A DNA stretch of 64,000 nt from Pseudomonadota bacterium (GCA_023386635.1 JAEWJH010000106.1:33166-97165); one strand, 5' to 3'; positions 13,702 through 22,888 are shown, counted from the stretch's first letter. The notes: generated by a model not told the origin, from the letters alone. Translations and numbers: made by a program.

Positions 13702-15216
13702 ATGACCGACGGTCCGCTGCTCGACGAACACGGCCGGCAGATTTACCGGGTGCGGCCCGCGACGAAGGGCGCCGCGTTCATCACGTCCAACAACTTCATG
13801 GACACGATCATCGGCCCGGTCGGGTCCGGCAAGTCGGTGCTGTGCTGTCTGCGGCTGATGCGGCACGCGCAGGAGCAGCGGCCATCGCGGATCGATGGGC
13901 TGAGGTATTCCCGGTTTTTCGTCGCGCGCAACACCTATCCCGACCTGCGGCGCACGACGATCAGGACCTGGCTCGACACGTTTCCGGAAGCGGTCTACGG
14001 CCGGTTTTATTGGGGGCAGCCGCCATCGCACCGGATCGCCTTCGGCGATGTGCGGATGGAGGTGGACTTTCTCGCGCTGGATAAGCCGGAGGACATTCGC
14101 AAGTTGCGGTCCGGCGAATATTCGGGCGGATGGTTCAACGAAGTCCAGTACATCCCGATCGAGCTTGTCGACGAAGGCCAATCCCGCGTCGATCGCTATC
14201 CGAAGCAGTCGCACGGCGGCGCGACATGGGCGGGCGTGATCTGTGACGCGAACGCACCGGACGAAGATCACTGGCTTGCGACGCGCACCGGCATGGTCGA
14301 TCCCCCGTCGGGGCTGACGCCGGAGGAGATGGTCCAGTACCAGTGGCCGGAGGAGTGGGGGCTTTTCATTCAGCCGCCGGCGCTGATCGAGCAGATGGAC
14401 GCGCAGGGCCGCGTCACCGGATACACGGTCAACCCCGACGCCGAGAACCTGGAAAACCTGTCGGAGAAGTATTACCCGCGTCAGATCGTCGGCAAGACCA
14501 AGGCGTGGATCGACAGTCGGCTGATGGTTCGGTGCGTCTTGCTCGTCGAAGGCGATCCCGTCTACCCGATGTTCCGGCGCGAATTCCATGGGGCACCGAC
14601 CGCGCTTGAGCCGGTACCCGGTCATGATGTGCGGCTATGGATGGATTTCGGCCGGTCGCCGGCGGCGACGTTCGCGCAGGAAATCAATGGCCGCGTGTTC
14701 GTACAGCACGAGATGATCGGCTTTAACGAGCCGGCGTCGAGCTTTGCGCCGAAGGTCAAACGATTCCTCGAACAAAACTATTCCGGCTGCCGGCTGATCA
14801 CACATGGAGACGAGAAGGGGCGGGATCGCGGGCAGGCGAACGACATCACGCCTTTCGATGTGTTCGCGTCGTATGGCATCCCTGTCAATCCGTCATCGAA
14901 CGACATCCGCGCCCGCGTCGATACGTTTTCGTTCGCGCTGAATGACAATCCCGGCGGCATCAACCGCTGGGTGATCTCGCCGCGGTGCCGGACGTTGATC
15001 GTTGGTCTCGCCGGTCGATACTGTCTGGAGAAAGACCCTGAAACGGGCGAGCTGAAGCCGACCAAGAACAAATATTCGCACGTCTGCAATACGATCGAAT
15101 ATGGCGCGATGTCGCTCGGTGAAGGCCGACGTATGGTAGGGCTGCCGGCAGCGGGCACGAGCAAACCGGTGCAGACCCGCAAGCGCCGCGGCGGCGCCGG
15201 GCGGCGGATCGCATGA
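13702..15216 (+). CDS. terL: Phage terminase large subunit
   Basis: The 504-residue packaging motor. The ATPase has GPVGSGKS at residues 38-45 (Walker A), and SGGWFNEVQY near residue 150 supplies the Walker B acidic pair. The nuclease half begins at LWMDFGRSPAATFA (about residue 312), where the first Asp binds metal, and ends before a basic tail (KRRGGAGRRIA). It cuts concatemeric DNA and drives it into the procapsid through the portal encoded at 15904. The sequence type fits podoviruses such as Bordetella BPP-1 and relatives. 190 bases without a convincing gene separate it from terS. Confidence 0.9.
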   Translation: MTDGPLLDEHGRQIYRVRPATKGAAFITSNNFMDTIIGPVGSGKSVLCCLRLMRHAQEQRPSRIDGLRYSRFFVARNTYPDLRRTTIRTWLDTFPEAVYGRFYWGQPPSHRIAFGDVRMEVDFLALDKPEDIRKLRSGEYSGGWFNEVQYIPIELVDEGQSRVDRYPKQSHGGATWAGVICDANAPDEDHWLATRTGMVDPPSGLTPEEMVQYQWPEEWGLFIQPPALIEQMDAQGRVTGYTVNPDAENLENLSEKYYPRQIVGKTKAWIDSRLMVRCVLLVEGDPVYPMFRREFHGAPTALEPVPGHDVRLWMDFGRSPAATFAQEINGRVFVQHEMIGFNEPASSFAPKVKRFLEQNYSGCRLITHGDEKGRDRGQANDITPFDVFASYGIPVNPSSNDIRARVDTFSFALNDNPGGINRWVISPRCRTLIVGLAGRYCLEKDPETGELKPTKNKYSHVCNTIEYGAMSLGEGRRMVGLPAAGTSKPVQTRKRRGGAGRRIA

Positions 15217-15740
15217 CCCCGAGCCAGTTCTCCAAATTCGAGCCGCTCAGTTGGTTGGTGGTGTTCACCACCACGACCACGATGCCGTGGCTCGACCGCG
15301 TTCTCCCGGGCCGATTCAAGCACGTCATGGCGTTCGGCTGGGTGGAAGCGTCCAAGGTGTTCGTCCATTACGACGTGCAGTTCGGCCGCACGCGGGTGAT
15401 GGCGATGCCTGAACAGGAAGGTCTCGAACTGATCGCCTTCCGCCTCGGCGGGGACAGCGGTGCCGGCGCGCTGCGGATGCCGGCCGACAAGAACGCGCGA
15501 TGGAATGCGCGCGTCGGTTTCTGGTGCGTGCCGGCGATCAAACACCTGCTCGGCCTGCGTTCGGGTGCGTTGCGGCCGGACCGGCTCTGGCGAGACTGCC
15601 TCGCATCAGGAGCGGAAGTGATCCATGGACTTCGACCCGCCGCGGCCCCAGCCGTATCAACCGAGCGCGCAGGAAGTGCAGGCGCAGCAAGCGGCGGAGA
15701 ACGACAAGATTTCGTCGATTCAGGACCGCCTGCGGACTGA
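15213..15740 (+). CDS. Phage hypothetical protein after terL (175 aa)
   Basis: Overlaps the terL stop by 4 bases. The N-terminal 125 residues look folded (WLVVFTTTTTMPWLDRVL, HVMAFGWVEASKVFVHYDVQFG, then ARVGFWCVPAIKHLLGL). The last 45 residues are Ala/Gly-rich and overlap the next gene by 116 bases. The late motif copy at 15565 falls near this gene's 3' end. I do not recognise a family; the content is compatible with a small papain-like or DUF fold. Confidence 0.5.
   Translation: MTPSQFSKFEPLSWLVVFTTTTTMPWLDRVLPGRFKHVMAFGWVEASKVFVHYDVQFGRTRVMAMPEQEGLELIAFRLGGDSGAGALRMPADKNARWNARVGFWCVPAIKHLLGLRSGALRPDRLWRDCLASGAEVIHGLRPAAAPAVSTERAGSAGAASGGERQDFVDSGPPAD
15565..15574 (+). promoter_or_regulatory. 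Late-region motif GTGCGTTGCG, copy 2
   Basis: Exact 10-mer inside the 3' part of the preceding gene, 50 bases before the start of the small gene that leads into the portal gene. Followed by GCCG, as in copy 1. Confidence 0.55.
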
Positions 15741-15900
15741 TAGCGATCGGCTGTTCCGCATCTACGGCGCGCGTCAGGCATTCTCCGGCACCACCGGCAC
15801 GCCGATCCAGTCGACGAGCACCAGCACGGCGGCAGCGCCAAGCGGTTTGTCCGGGTTTTTCGGGAACGTTTTTGCCGCCGGCCTGAAAAAGTTGATGTGA
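15625..15900 (+). CDS. Small structural-region protein before the portal (91 aa)
   Basis: A Pro/Gln-rich start (MDFDPPRPQPYQPSAQEVQAQQAA) and a helical middle lead to a Thr/Ser-rich segment and a Gly/Phe end. This resembles small virion-associated proteins encoded just before podoviral portals. It is separated from the portal gene by 3 bases. Function unknown. Confidence 0.55.
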   Translation: MDFDPPRPQPYQPSAQEVQAQQAAENDKISSIQDRLRTDSDRLFRIYGARQAFSGTTGTPIQSTSTSTAAAPSGLSGFFGNVFAAGLKKLM

Positions 15901-15903
15901 TCG

Positions 15904-17502
15904 ATGGCGGAACAGCCCAAACCGGCAGTGGATCGGAAGAAGCTGGAGCGTGAGGCTTGCGACCGCCTTGCCGATGCGCGCGCCGAGAAGGCCAAGAGCC
16001 GGCTCGACATCGAGGAATGCTATTATTTTGCGGCGCCGCGGCGCGTGCGCAGCGCGAGCTCGCAGACAAAATCATCGTCACGGCCGCACGACGGGAACGA
16101 GTTGCAGACCTCGCTCGCCATGGAGGTCGCCGACGACTTCATGACGATGGTGATCGACAGCTTCATGCCGCGGACCGGAAAGTGGGCCGAGCGCCGTGCC
16201 GATCCGTACATGAGCGAGGCGCAGAAAAAGACCGTCGCCGAGGTCGCCGGGCCGCAGGACGAAAACATTTTCGAGGCGATCCGCGGCTCGAACTTCTACG
16301 CCGAACTCGGCAAAGGCGGCGTGCCGGATGGCTCGATTGGCGTCATGGCGATGGACATCAAGCTCGCGCGGCCCGGTCGGCCGGCGCAGTGCCTCGCCAT
16401 CCCGATCCGCGAACTTGAGATCAATCTCGGCCCTGACGGCCGCATCGATGACCGTTTCGTTGTGCGGACGAGCAGCTATCGCAAGCTGCCGGCCCTTCTC
16501 CCGAAGATCACGCTCCCTGAGAAAATCCAGAAGCGGGCGGACAAAGGCGATAAAAAAGGCGTGGAGGTGCGGTGGGGACATTGGCGGATTTGGGACCGCG
16601 ACGACGATGAGTATTGGCAGCGCGTCGTCATGGTCGGCGAAGAGGTGGTCCACCACGAAATCTTGAAAGGCGAGGGCTCGTGTCCGCTCGTTGTCGGGCG
16701 GTTCGGAGCGACCCCGGACTTCGCCTGGCCCGATGGCCCGATGATCAAAGCGTTGCCCGATCTTCGGCAGGTCGACGACATTCGCGCCGGTTTCGTCGAG
16801 AACATCGACTTCACGCTGCGGGCGCCGTTTACCTATGACGACGACGGCACCCTGTCGTTTGAGGACGGTATCGAGCCCGGTATGGGCTATCCGCGCCGGC
16901 CCGGCAGCACGCGCCCGGTGACTGAAAAAATCTACGACCCCAACCCGCTCGACTCGTCGCATTTCGAGGAGATGCAGCTCGAAAAGCGCATCCGCCGGCT
17001 GCATTACGTCGACTTCCCCGAACAGCTTGGAAAGACGCCGCCGACCGCTTCGCAATGGCTCGACGAGATGGTTGAAGCGCAGAAGAAGATCGGCACGCCC
17101 GGATATTCGTTCTGGCGCGAGTTTCCCTACGAGGTTTTCCAGCGCTTCCGGTTCATCGCGGAGCAAAGCGGGCTGGCAGTGCCGCTGGAAATCGAGGGGA
17201 AGAAGGTCTCACTCCAGGCTTACAACCCGGCTGAGCGGGCGCAGGAGAATCAGGACGTGCTCACGGCGACCCGCGTTCTCCAGATCGGCGGCTCCGTGTT
17301 TCCGCAGACCATGCCGGTCATGGTCGACGACCGGGCCACGATGGACAACATCAAGGCCAAGCTGGGTGACAAAATCGTGGTGATGCGCGACCCCGAGCAA
17401 CTTGCGCAAACGTTCGACAACATGAGCAAGCTTGCGGGAGTGATGGGCCCGCGTCTCCCCGGCGGCCTGACCGCAGCGGCCACAGGAGGCTCCGGTGGCT
17501 GA
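15904..17502 (+). CDS. Portal protein (head-to-tail connector, T7 gp8-like)
   Basis: A 532-residue connector, close to the length of T7 gp8 (536). It starts with a charged helical arm (KLEREACDRLADARAEKAKSRLDIEECY) and contains FMTMVIDSFMPRTGKWAERR and the central LPDLRQVDDIRAGFVENID. A late region (PPTASQWLDEMVEAQKKIG) resembles the T7-type connectors' crown. Twelve copies form the ring through which DNA enters and leaves. It is followed by scaffold and capsid genes, the expected podovirus order. Confidence 0.85.
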   Translation: MAEQPKPAVDRKKLEREACDRLADARAEKAKSRLDIEECYYFAAPRRVRSASSQTKSSSRPHDGNELQTSLAMEVADDFMTMVIDSFMPRTGKWAERRADPYMSEAQKKTVAEVAGPQDENIFEAIRGSNFYAELGKGGVPDGSIGVMAMDIKLARPGRPAQCLAIPIRELEINLGPDGRIDDRFVVRTSSYRKLPALLPKITLPEKIQKRADKGDKKGVEVRWGHWRIWDRDDDEYWQRVVMVGEEVVHHEILKGEGSCPLVVGRFGATPDFAWPDGPMIKALPDLRQVDDIRAGFVENIDFTLRAPFTYDDDGTLSFEDGIEPGMGYPRRPGSTRPVTEKIYDPNPLDSSHFEEMQLEKRIRRLHYVDFPEQLGKTPPTASQWLDEMVEAQKKIGTPGYSFWREFPYEVFQRFRFIAEQSGLAVPLEIEGKKVSLQAYNPAERAQENQDVLTATRVLQIGGSVFPQTMPVMVDDRATMDNIKAKLGDKIVVMRDPEQLAQTFDNMSKLAGVMGPRLPGGLTAAATGGSGG

Positions 17503-17812
17503 TAATCGCGAGGCAGTGATAGCCGATCTTCGCAAGGTCGGCCGCAATTCCGCGCTCGAAACCTTCCTCTATGCCGAGTTGATCCGTGTGATGCGCAACG
17601 CGGAGTCCGGTGCGTTGCGGGAGCAGGAAGGCCGCCGCACTCTCGCGCACGATTTAATTCGGCTCCTCAGGGAAGCGCAGGATGGCACTGGAAGCGAAAA
17701 CGTTGGGGCAGGACACGCAGCAGCAGGCGCAGGCTTCGACCGGCCAGCAGCAGGAAGTGTCCGACAGCAACGCGGCTCCCGCCGTCGCATCGCAGACGGC
17801 GAGCCGGCCTGA
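17495..17812 (+). CDS. Small phage protein between portal and scaffold (105 aa)
   Basis: Starts at GTG inside the portal's last codons. The first 62 residues are a charged amphipathic helix region (AVIADLRKVGRNSALETFLYAELIRVMRN). The last 40 are low-complexity Gly/Ala/Arg and overlap the scaffold gene by 131 bases, so the functional part probably ends near residue 62. It carries the late motif at 17610. Confidence 0.45.
   Translation: MADNREAVIADLRKVGRNSALETFLYAELIRVMRNAESGALREQEGRRTLAHDLIRLLREAQDGTGSENVGAGHAAAGAGFDRPAAGSVRQQRGSRRRIADGEPA
17610..17619 (+). promoter_or_regulatory. Late-region motif GTGCGTTGCG, copy 3
   Basis: Exact 10-mer, 62 bases before the scaffold gene that opens the scaffold/capsid block. 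Preceded by CCG and followed by GGAG. Confidence 0.55.
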
Positions 17813-18434
17813 GTGGCTGCCCGAGTCCTACTTCGACGCCGAAAAGGGCGAGACGAAATGGGACGACTTCGGCAAGCACTATTCCGAAATCGCCGCCGCG
17901 CACAAAGCCGAGGCGGACCGCCTCGCGGCTTTCCCGCAAAAGATCGAGGATCTTGAGATTCCGCTGCCGGAAGGCGCCAAGCTGCCCGAGGGCGTGAAGC
18001 TCGACGCGAACGACCCGACCTTTTCGGCATTCCGGCAGTTCGTGTTCGACAAGAAGATTGACCCCGCGGTGGCCGGCGAACTGCTCGGCATGGAGGTCAA
18101 GAGCCGCCTCAGCGAAGTCGAGATGATCAACAAGCGCGTCGACGAAGAGGCCGCCAAGCTTGGCCCCAACAGTTCGGCGCGCATCACTGCGGTGCGGACC
18201 GCGTTTGAGGGTCGCTTCGGTAAGCCGGTCGGTGAGGCGATCATGTCGGGCGTTTTCCGCGCCGACCAGGTGCAGGCTCTCGAAAAGGTTGTTCTCGCGC
18301 TTTCCAATGGCACCGCCGGCGACGTGTCTGGCGGTCAGCGCGAGCAGAAGTCCGAGGAAATCTCGGATGAGGACTACGCGAAGATGTCGCCGCGCGAGCG
18401 GCTTGAGTATGCGCGGACCAAGGCCGCGTCCTAG
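17682..18434 (+). CDS. Capsid scaffolding protein
   Basis: A 250-residue acidic, helix-rich protein with a Gln-rich start (DTQQQAQASTGQQQEV) and the segment RPEWLPESYFDAEKGETKWDDFGKHYSE, both typical of podovirus scaffolds. The C-terminal 30 residues (EEISDEDYAKMSPRERLEYARTKAAS) form the charged helix that binds the capsid shell. It lies between portal and major capsid genes, 11 bases before the latter. Scaffolds assemble the procapsid and leave before or during packaging. Confidence 0.8.
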   Translation: MALEAKTLGQDTQQQAQASTGQQQEVSDSNAAPAVASQTASRPEWLPESYFDAEKGETKWDDFGKHYSEIAAAHKAEADRLAAFPQKIEDLEIPLPEGAKLPEGVKLDANDPTFSAFRQFVFDKKIDPAVAGELLGMEVKSRLSEVEMINKRVDEEAAKLGPNSSARITAVRTAFEGRFGKPVGEAIMSGVFRADQVQALEKVVLALSNGTAGDVSGGQREQKSEEISDEDYAKMSPRERLEYARTKAAS

Positions 18435-18445
18435 GGGAGATCACT

Positions 18446-19387
18446 ATGGCTGTCATGACGCTGCCTGAATACGCGAAGCAGAAGGAAAAGACCGACGTTT
18501 CGCGTCCGATTATCGAGATGTTTGCGCAGTCCGCCGACATCTACGAGGCGCTCCCGTTCGAGACCCTCGGCGCCGCGGTCTACGAAGGCTACCGTCAGGG
18601 TCAGCTTCCGAGCGTCGGCTTCCGCGGCATCAACGAGGACTCCACCTCCGGTCTCGGCAAGGTCGACCCCTTCCAGGAGCCGACCTACATCGTTGACCAC
18701 AACATCGATGTGGACGAGGCGATCATCCGGCGTAACGGCATGCAGCGCCGCGCGCAGGAAGAGACGATGGCGATGGCCGCCCACGGCAAGATGTGGCTGG
18801 ACACGTTCATCAAGGGCGACAACGCCTCGAATCCGCGCGAGTTCGATGGCCTCCAGAAGCGGGCGGAGAAGTTCGGTCGCAAGATTGCGGCCGGCAGCAC
18901 CAGCGGCGGCGACGCGCTGTCCCTCGCGAAGCTCGACGAGACGATCAACAACGTCAACAAGCCGAACGCCATTCTGGTCGGCAAGGCGCTGATGCCGCGC
19001 TTCATCGCGGCGGCGCGCAACACCTCCATCTCGGGCTTCGTGATCCAGTCCTGGGATGCGGTCGGCGCGCCGAAGATGACCTACAACGGCATCCGCATCT
19101 TCTTCGGCTACGAAAAGGATGATCACGGCTTCATCCTGCCGTTCAGCGAAGCAAATCCCGGCGGCGGCTCGGCGGTCGGCACTTCGATCTACGTCATGTC
19201 GCTCGGCGAGGGGAAGCTGCGCGGCATCATGCTCAAGGACCTGGCCGCCGAAGATGTCGGCCTCGTCAAGACGGGTACGCGGCCGTTCTATCGCACCCAC
19301 GTCTCGTGGGACGTCGGCCTCGTCGACGAGCACAAGTACAGCTTTGCCCGTCTGTGGGGCATCAAGGACGCGGCGTTCGCCGCATAA
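18446..19387 (+). CDS. Major capsid protein
   Basis: A 313-residue protein immediately after the scaffold, with the pattern of HK97-fold podovirus capsids. A helical N-arm (LPEYAKQKEKTDVSRPIIEMFAQSADIYEALPFE) is followed by a spine helix (ETMAMAAHGKMWLDTFIKGD), a P-domain with NNVNKPNAILVGKALMPRFIAAAR, and a beta-rich end (KTGTRPFYRTHVSWDVGLVDEHKYSFARLWGI). It is followed by a cement-protein gene, as in Bordetella phage BPP-1 and relatives. No protease gene is present, in keeping with a scaffold-based rather than protease-based assembly. Confidence 0.85.
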   Translation: MAVMTLPEYAKQKEKTDVSRPIIEMFAQSADIYEALPFETLGAAVYEGYRQGQLPSVGFRGINEDSTSGLGKVDPFQEPTYIVDHNIDVDEAIIRRNGMQRRAQEETMAMAAHGKMWLDTFIKGDNASNPREFDGLQKRAEKFGRKIAAGSTSGGDALSLAKLDETINNVNKPNAILVGKALMPRFIAAARNTSISGFVIQSWDAVGAPKMTYNGIRIFFGYEKDDHGFILPFSEANPGGGSAVGTSIYVMSLGEGKLRGIMLKDLAAEDVGLVKTGTRPFYRTHVSWDVGLVDEHKYSFARLWGIKDAAFAA

Positions 19388-19429
19388 CGAGCTTATCGGC
19401 CCGGTGGGCTTGAACGAGAGGAGGGCCTG

Positions 19430-19870
19430 ATGGGCCAGCGGAAGTATACGTTCGACGCGGAGATGCAGCTGAAAGACGCCGGCCTCGTCGGGTCTACGGC
19501 TGCGGCTACCGTCGGGGGCGGCGCCAAAGTCATCGACCTCGGTACGGCCCGGTTCGAAGGCGTAGCCATCATCGACGTGACGGCCATCGAAATCGCGTCG
19601 AACGATGAACTCTATGACATCGTGCTCGAAGTTTCGAGCTCTGCGACCTTCGCCTCCGACATCGAGCAGGCGGCGCATCTGCAACTCGGCGCCACCGAGG
19701 TGCGCGATGGCGGCGCGATCGACTCGCCGGTCGGCCGCTACGAGCTGATGTTCTGCAACGAGCAGGCCGATACGGTCCGGCGCTATCTCCGCGCCCGCAC
19801 GGTCGTCAGCGGCACGGTTGCGACGGGCATCAATTATTCGGCGTGGGTTGCCCCGCTGCCTGGCAAATAG
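19430..19870 (+). CDS. Capsid cement/decoration protein (Bbp16-like)
   Basis: A 146-residue beta-rich protein right after the capsid gene. The sequence VIDLGTARFEGVAIIDVTAIEIASNDELYDIVLEVSS followed by HLQLGATEVRDGG and a PVGRYELMFCNEQADTVRRYLRARTVVSG strand run matches the jelly-roll cement proteins typified by Bbp16 of Bordetella phage BPP-1. It would clip neighbouring capsomers on the outer shell. The assignment rests on position and fold pattern. Confidence 0.7.
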   Translation: MGQRKYTFDAEMQLKDAGLVGSTAAATVGGGAKVIDLGTARFEGVAIIDVTAIEIASNDELYDIVLEVSSSATFASDIEQAAHLQLGATEVRDGGAIDSPVGRYELMFCNEQADTVRRYLRARTVVSGTVATGINYSAWVAPLPGK

Positions 19871-19895
19871 CGGAAAGCGGAAACGGAGGACTACG

Positions 19896-20063
19896 ATGCC
19901 CCAGATGCGTGTTGTTTACGACCTGAGCGGCGATGAGCCGAAGCCGCTGGAGCGCTTTACGGTCGATGCGGACGAGCTGGTTCGGAGCGATCCTGACCGT
20001 TACTCGTTCGAGGCGGACGCCAGGGCCGGCAAAGCCAAGGACCCCAAGGCCGGCAAGAAGTAG
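19896..20063 (+). CDS. Small virion-region protein (55 aa)
   Basis: A 55-residue protein behind a good GGAGGA ribosome site. An N-terminal beta strand (MRVVYDLSGDEPKPLERFTV) is followed by a Lys/Ala-rich tail. It lies between the cement and tail tubular genes. Unknown function, possibly a minor head component. Confidence 0.5.
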   Translation: MPQMRVVYDLSGDEPKPLERFTVDADELVRSDPDRYSFEADARAGKAKDPKAGKK

Positions 20064-20081
20064 CTCGCCCGCGTCCTGTCA

Positions 20082-20091
20082 GTGCGTTGCG
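20082..20091 (+). promoter_or_regulatory. Late-region motif GTGCGTTGCG, copy 4
   Basis: Exact 10-mer in the 87-base gap before the tail tubular block, 59 bases from its first start codon. Followed by ACCG. Confidence 0.6.
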
Positions 20092-20150
20092 ACCGTGTAG
20101 CCCCCGCTGCACGGTCGTTTTGCATGTGAGCATGGCGATCGGGGCCGGCG

Positions 20151-20738
20151 GTGTACGACAAACTCTCGGTGATCAACACGAACCTGATCCTCACCGGCAA
20201 TTCGCCGGTGAACACGGAGGAGGATGGTTCGCCGGAATGGACCGTGGCCTCCGCCGCCTACGAGGCCGGTGTCGCCTATCTGCTCGGCAGCCACGACTGG
20301 AAGTTCGAGACGGCTATCGTCACGATCCAGCGCAAGCGCGATGGCGACGACGACCACTACGATGATGTCTATGCAAAGCCGGTGAATTGCCTCGGGCTGG
20401 TGTGGGTCAAGCAGGCCGACTATCCGCTCGACTGGAAGATCATCGGCAATGACATCTACACCACCGTGGTCACCACCGATCCGGTGAAGGCGAAGGTCGT
20501 GCTGCGCGGCGATCCGTCCGGCTGGCCGCCGCTGTTCGTGCAGGCGCTCAACTCGCTGGTGAAGTCGGGCATCTATGCGGGCCTCAACGAGGATCCGGGC
20601 GAGGCCGCGCGCCATGAGAACGCGGCGCAGGGTTACCTGGCGCAGGCGCGCACCCGCACCGATCGCGAGGACAAGCCCCGGCCGGCCTTTCGGTCGCGCA
20701 TGCTCGCGCGCCGCCGCGGCTATGTGGGGCCGCTGTGA
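20151..20738 (+). CDS. Tail tubular protein A (T7 gp11-like)
   Basis: A 195-residue protein, almost the length of T7 gp11 (196), starting at GTG (MYDKLSVINTNLILTGNSPVNTEEDGS). It contains the family pattern of an N-terminal helix bundle (WTVASAAYEAGVAYLLGSHDWKFE) followed by a beta domain and a C-terminal helix pair (WPPLFVQALNSLVKSGIYAGLNED). It forms the gatekeeper ring under the portal, to which the nozzle and fibres attach. Its stop overlaps the next gene's start. Confidence 0.8.
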   Translation: MYDKLSVINTNLILTGNSPVNTEEDGSPEWTVASAAYEAGVAYLLGSHDWKFETAIVTIQRKRDGDDDHYDDVYAKPVNCLGLVWVKQADYPLDWKIIGNDIYTTVVTTDPVKAKVVLRGDPSGWPPLFVQALNSLVKSGIYAGLNEDPGEAARHENAAQGYLAQARTRTDREDKPRPAFRSRMLARRRGYVGPL

Positions 20739-22888
20739 GCATCCCGGCGCAAATCCTCCGCCAGCGCGATTTCTCCGCCGGCCAGATTTCCGCCTCGGCG
20801 AAGCGCGCCGACGACAAAGGCGTGATGCGTGCCGGCGCGCGGCGGATCGAGAATTTCCGCCTGCTCAACACCGGCGTTCCCGAGGCGCGACCCGGGCGCA
20901 CGGCCCTGTTTTTGCAGACCGGCCGGACCGATGAGGTGCGGATCGGCAACCTCGGCACGTTCAAGTTTTGTTTTGGCGCCGGTGACCTGAAAATCCGGGA
21001 TAGCAGCGACGCGGTGATCGCGACGGACACCGGCCGGCCATGGACCGCTGCCACCGCGGTGAACGTCGTGTGGGCGGTCGTCGACAACGACGTGGTGATG
21101 TGTTTCCCCGGTATGCGCATGCGCGTTGCGCGGCTCGCTGGTGACGGATCCTGGTCGTTCTTCGACTACGCCTTCCGGCCCGGTAACGGCTCGTCGCTCA
21201 AGGCCCCGTTCTACCGCTTCCCGGCGACGTCCGGCTTCACCATGCAGCCGTCCGGCATCAACGTCGGCGCGAGCATCACGGTCGAGTTTTCCGGCGATGT
21301 GCTGACCGCGGATCATGTCGGGGTGCTGTTCCGCTACCAGCAGGCGCAGCTTCTCATCACCGCTGTGACCGATGCGCGCAACGCGGATGCGACCTGCGTG
21401 GATTATCTGCCGCAGTCGACCCGGTACGCGGTCGGGAGTTCGGACGGGTTCCGCATCGGCGAGATCATCGAAGGCTCGACCACGGGGACGCGGGCGGAGG
21501 TCGGCGGCATCCCTGATGGCACGCATCTCGACGTGATCGTGCTCAACAATCGCGCCACGGGCTTCGGAGTCGAGACGGTCGTCGGGCCGAACGCGCGGAC
21601 GAATGTGGTGTCCGGCGCGCCGCTGTCGCCGCTGGCGACCACCACATGGTCCGAACAGGCCATCTCTGCGGCGCGCGGCTGGCCTGAGTCTTGCGCGACC
21701 GACGTGGGCCGCTTGATCTTCTGCAACCTGCCGGGCGCGTCGCACGGGATCATCTGGAGCGCGATCTCGGACCCTTACGACCTTGAGGTTACGGCCGATG
21801 CGAATGGGGCGATCTTCGAGACGATCGCTGGCCGCCCGCGCGTCTATCACGTCATCGGTGGCGCCGACGAGTTCGTGTTCACGGATCGCGGCGTGAAATA
21901 CATTCCGATCTCCGAAAGCAACCCGCTTAAACCGGGTTCCGTGGCGTTCCGGGAAATCACGTCGGATGCCGCGAGTTCTGTGCGGCCGGTCTCGGTCTCC
22001 GAGGGTGTTCTATATGTCGACGCGCAGCGCGGCCGCGTTGTCGCGGTGGTCGGGACGGGCCAGACGGCGCGCCCCTATATCGCGCAGGACGTCTCCGAAC
22101 TGCATGCCGATCTGTTCAATGCCCCGATCGCGCTTGCGGCCAGCACTGGCGGCGGCGCGATGCCGGAGCGGTATGTGTTCGCGCTCAATGCCGATGGCAC
22201 GCTCGCGGTCGGGAAGTTCGGCACCACGAAGGAATGGGTTGGTTGGGTGCCGTGGTCCGGTTCGGGCGCTTGCAAGTGGGTTTCGGCGCTCGACGCGCGC
22301 GTGATCTTCACGACGCGGTATCTGCCGAACAACGTGCAACGCGATCTCGTCGAGCTGATGCAGGCCGACGACTATCTGGACGCGAAACTGCCGATCAATG
22401 ACGTGCCGGCCGAGCTTGCGCCGACCGGCAGCGACGGGTCGCTGTGGTGGCTCGCTTCGTCCACGGTCGCACTGATGCGCGGCGTGCGGTTCGAGGGCTA
22501 TCGCGAGGTCGATGCCGACGGCTTCTTGGTGCCGGAGGAAGGCGAGGTGTTCGACGACCCCGACTATGTGGCCGGGCTCGTGTTCAACTCAACGCTGGTG
22601 CCGTTCATCCCGCATGCGCAGCCGGGACAGTCGCAGCGGCAGTCGCAGCGCAGGCGCAAGATCGCGCGCGCCACGGTCTCGGTGCAAGACTCCACCGGCT
22701 TCATGTTCGACGCGCAGCGCGTTCCGCCGTGGCGGCAGGGTGAGGATCAATCCGGTCAGCCGGAATTGCGGGAGGAAACCTATCCGTTCCGCACGCTCGG
22801 CCGGGCCGTCGACCCGACGGTGACGATCACGAAAGACGTTCCGGGGCCGCTGCGGCTGCTCGAACTCGGTTTTGAGGTTACGGTGTAA
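20735..22888 (+). CDS. Tail tubular protein B/nozzle (T7 gp12-like)
   Basis: A 717-residue beta-rich protein starting at GTG. The opening (ILRQRDFSAGQISASAKRADDKGVMRAGARRIENFRLLNTGVPEARPG) is characteristic of the nozzle proteins of BPP-1-like podoviruses. The middle contains repeated beta-propeller-like segments (RLIFCNLPGASHGIIWSAISDPYDLE; DEFVFTDRGVKYIPISE), and the C-terminus ends in a beta domain. It forms the distal tube of the short tail. It is about 80 residues shorter than T7 gp12, within the usual range for these relatives. Confidence 0.8.
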   Translation: MSIPAQILRQRDFSAGQISASAKRADDKGVMRAGARRIENFRLLNTGVPEARPGRTALFLQTGRTDEVRIGNLGTFKFCFGAGDLKIRDSSDAVIATDTGRPWTAATAVNVVWAVVDNDVVMCFPGMRMRVARLAGDGSWSFFDYAFRPGNGSSLKAPFYRFPATSGFTMQPSGINVGASITVEFSGDVLTADHVGVLFRYQQAQLLITAVTDARNADATCVDYLPQSTRYAVGSSDGFRIGEIIEGSTTGTRAEVGGIPDGTHLDVIVLNNRATGFGVETVVGPNARTNVVSGAPLSPLATTTWSEQAISAARGWPESCATDVGRLIFCNLPGASHGIIWSAISDPYDLEVTADANGAIFETIAGRPRVYHVIGGADEFVFTDRGVKYIPISESNPLKPGSVAFREITSDAASSVRPVSVSEGVLYVDAQRGRVVAVVGTGQTARPYIAQDVSELHADLFNAPIALAASTGGGAMPERYVFALNADGTLAVGKFGTTKEWVGWVPWSGSGACKWVSALDARVIFTTRYLPNNVQRDLVELMQADDYLDAKLPINDVPAELAPTGSDGSLWWLASSTVALMRGVRFEGYREVDADGFLVPEEGEVFDDPDYVAGLVFNSTLVPFIPHAQPGQSQRQSQRRRKIARATVSVQDSTGFMFDAQRVPPWRQGEDQSGQPELREETYPFRTLGRAVDPTVTITKDVPGPLRLLELGFEVTV

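Noticed and set aside
13508..13705. Open frame of 65 codons between terS and terL
   Set aside because: GTG start in the terS stop, Arg/His-rich content unlike a folded protein, overlaps both terminase genes.
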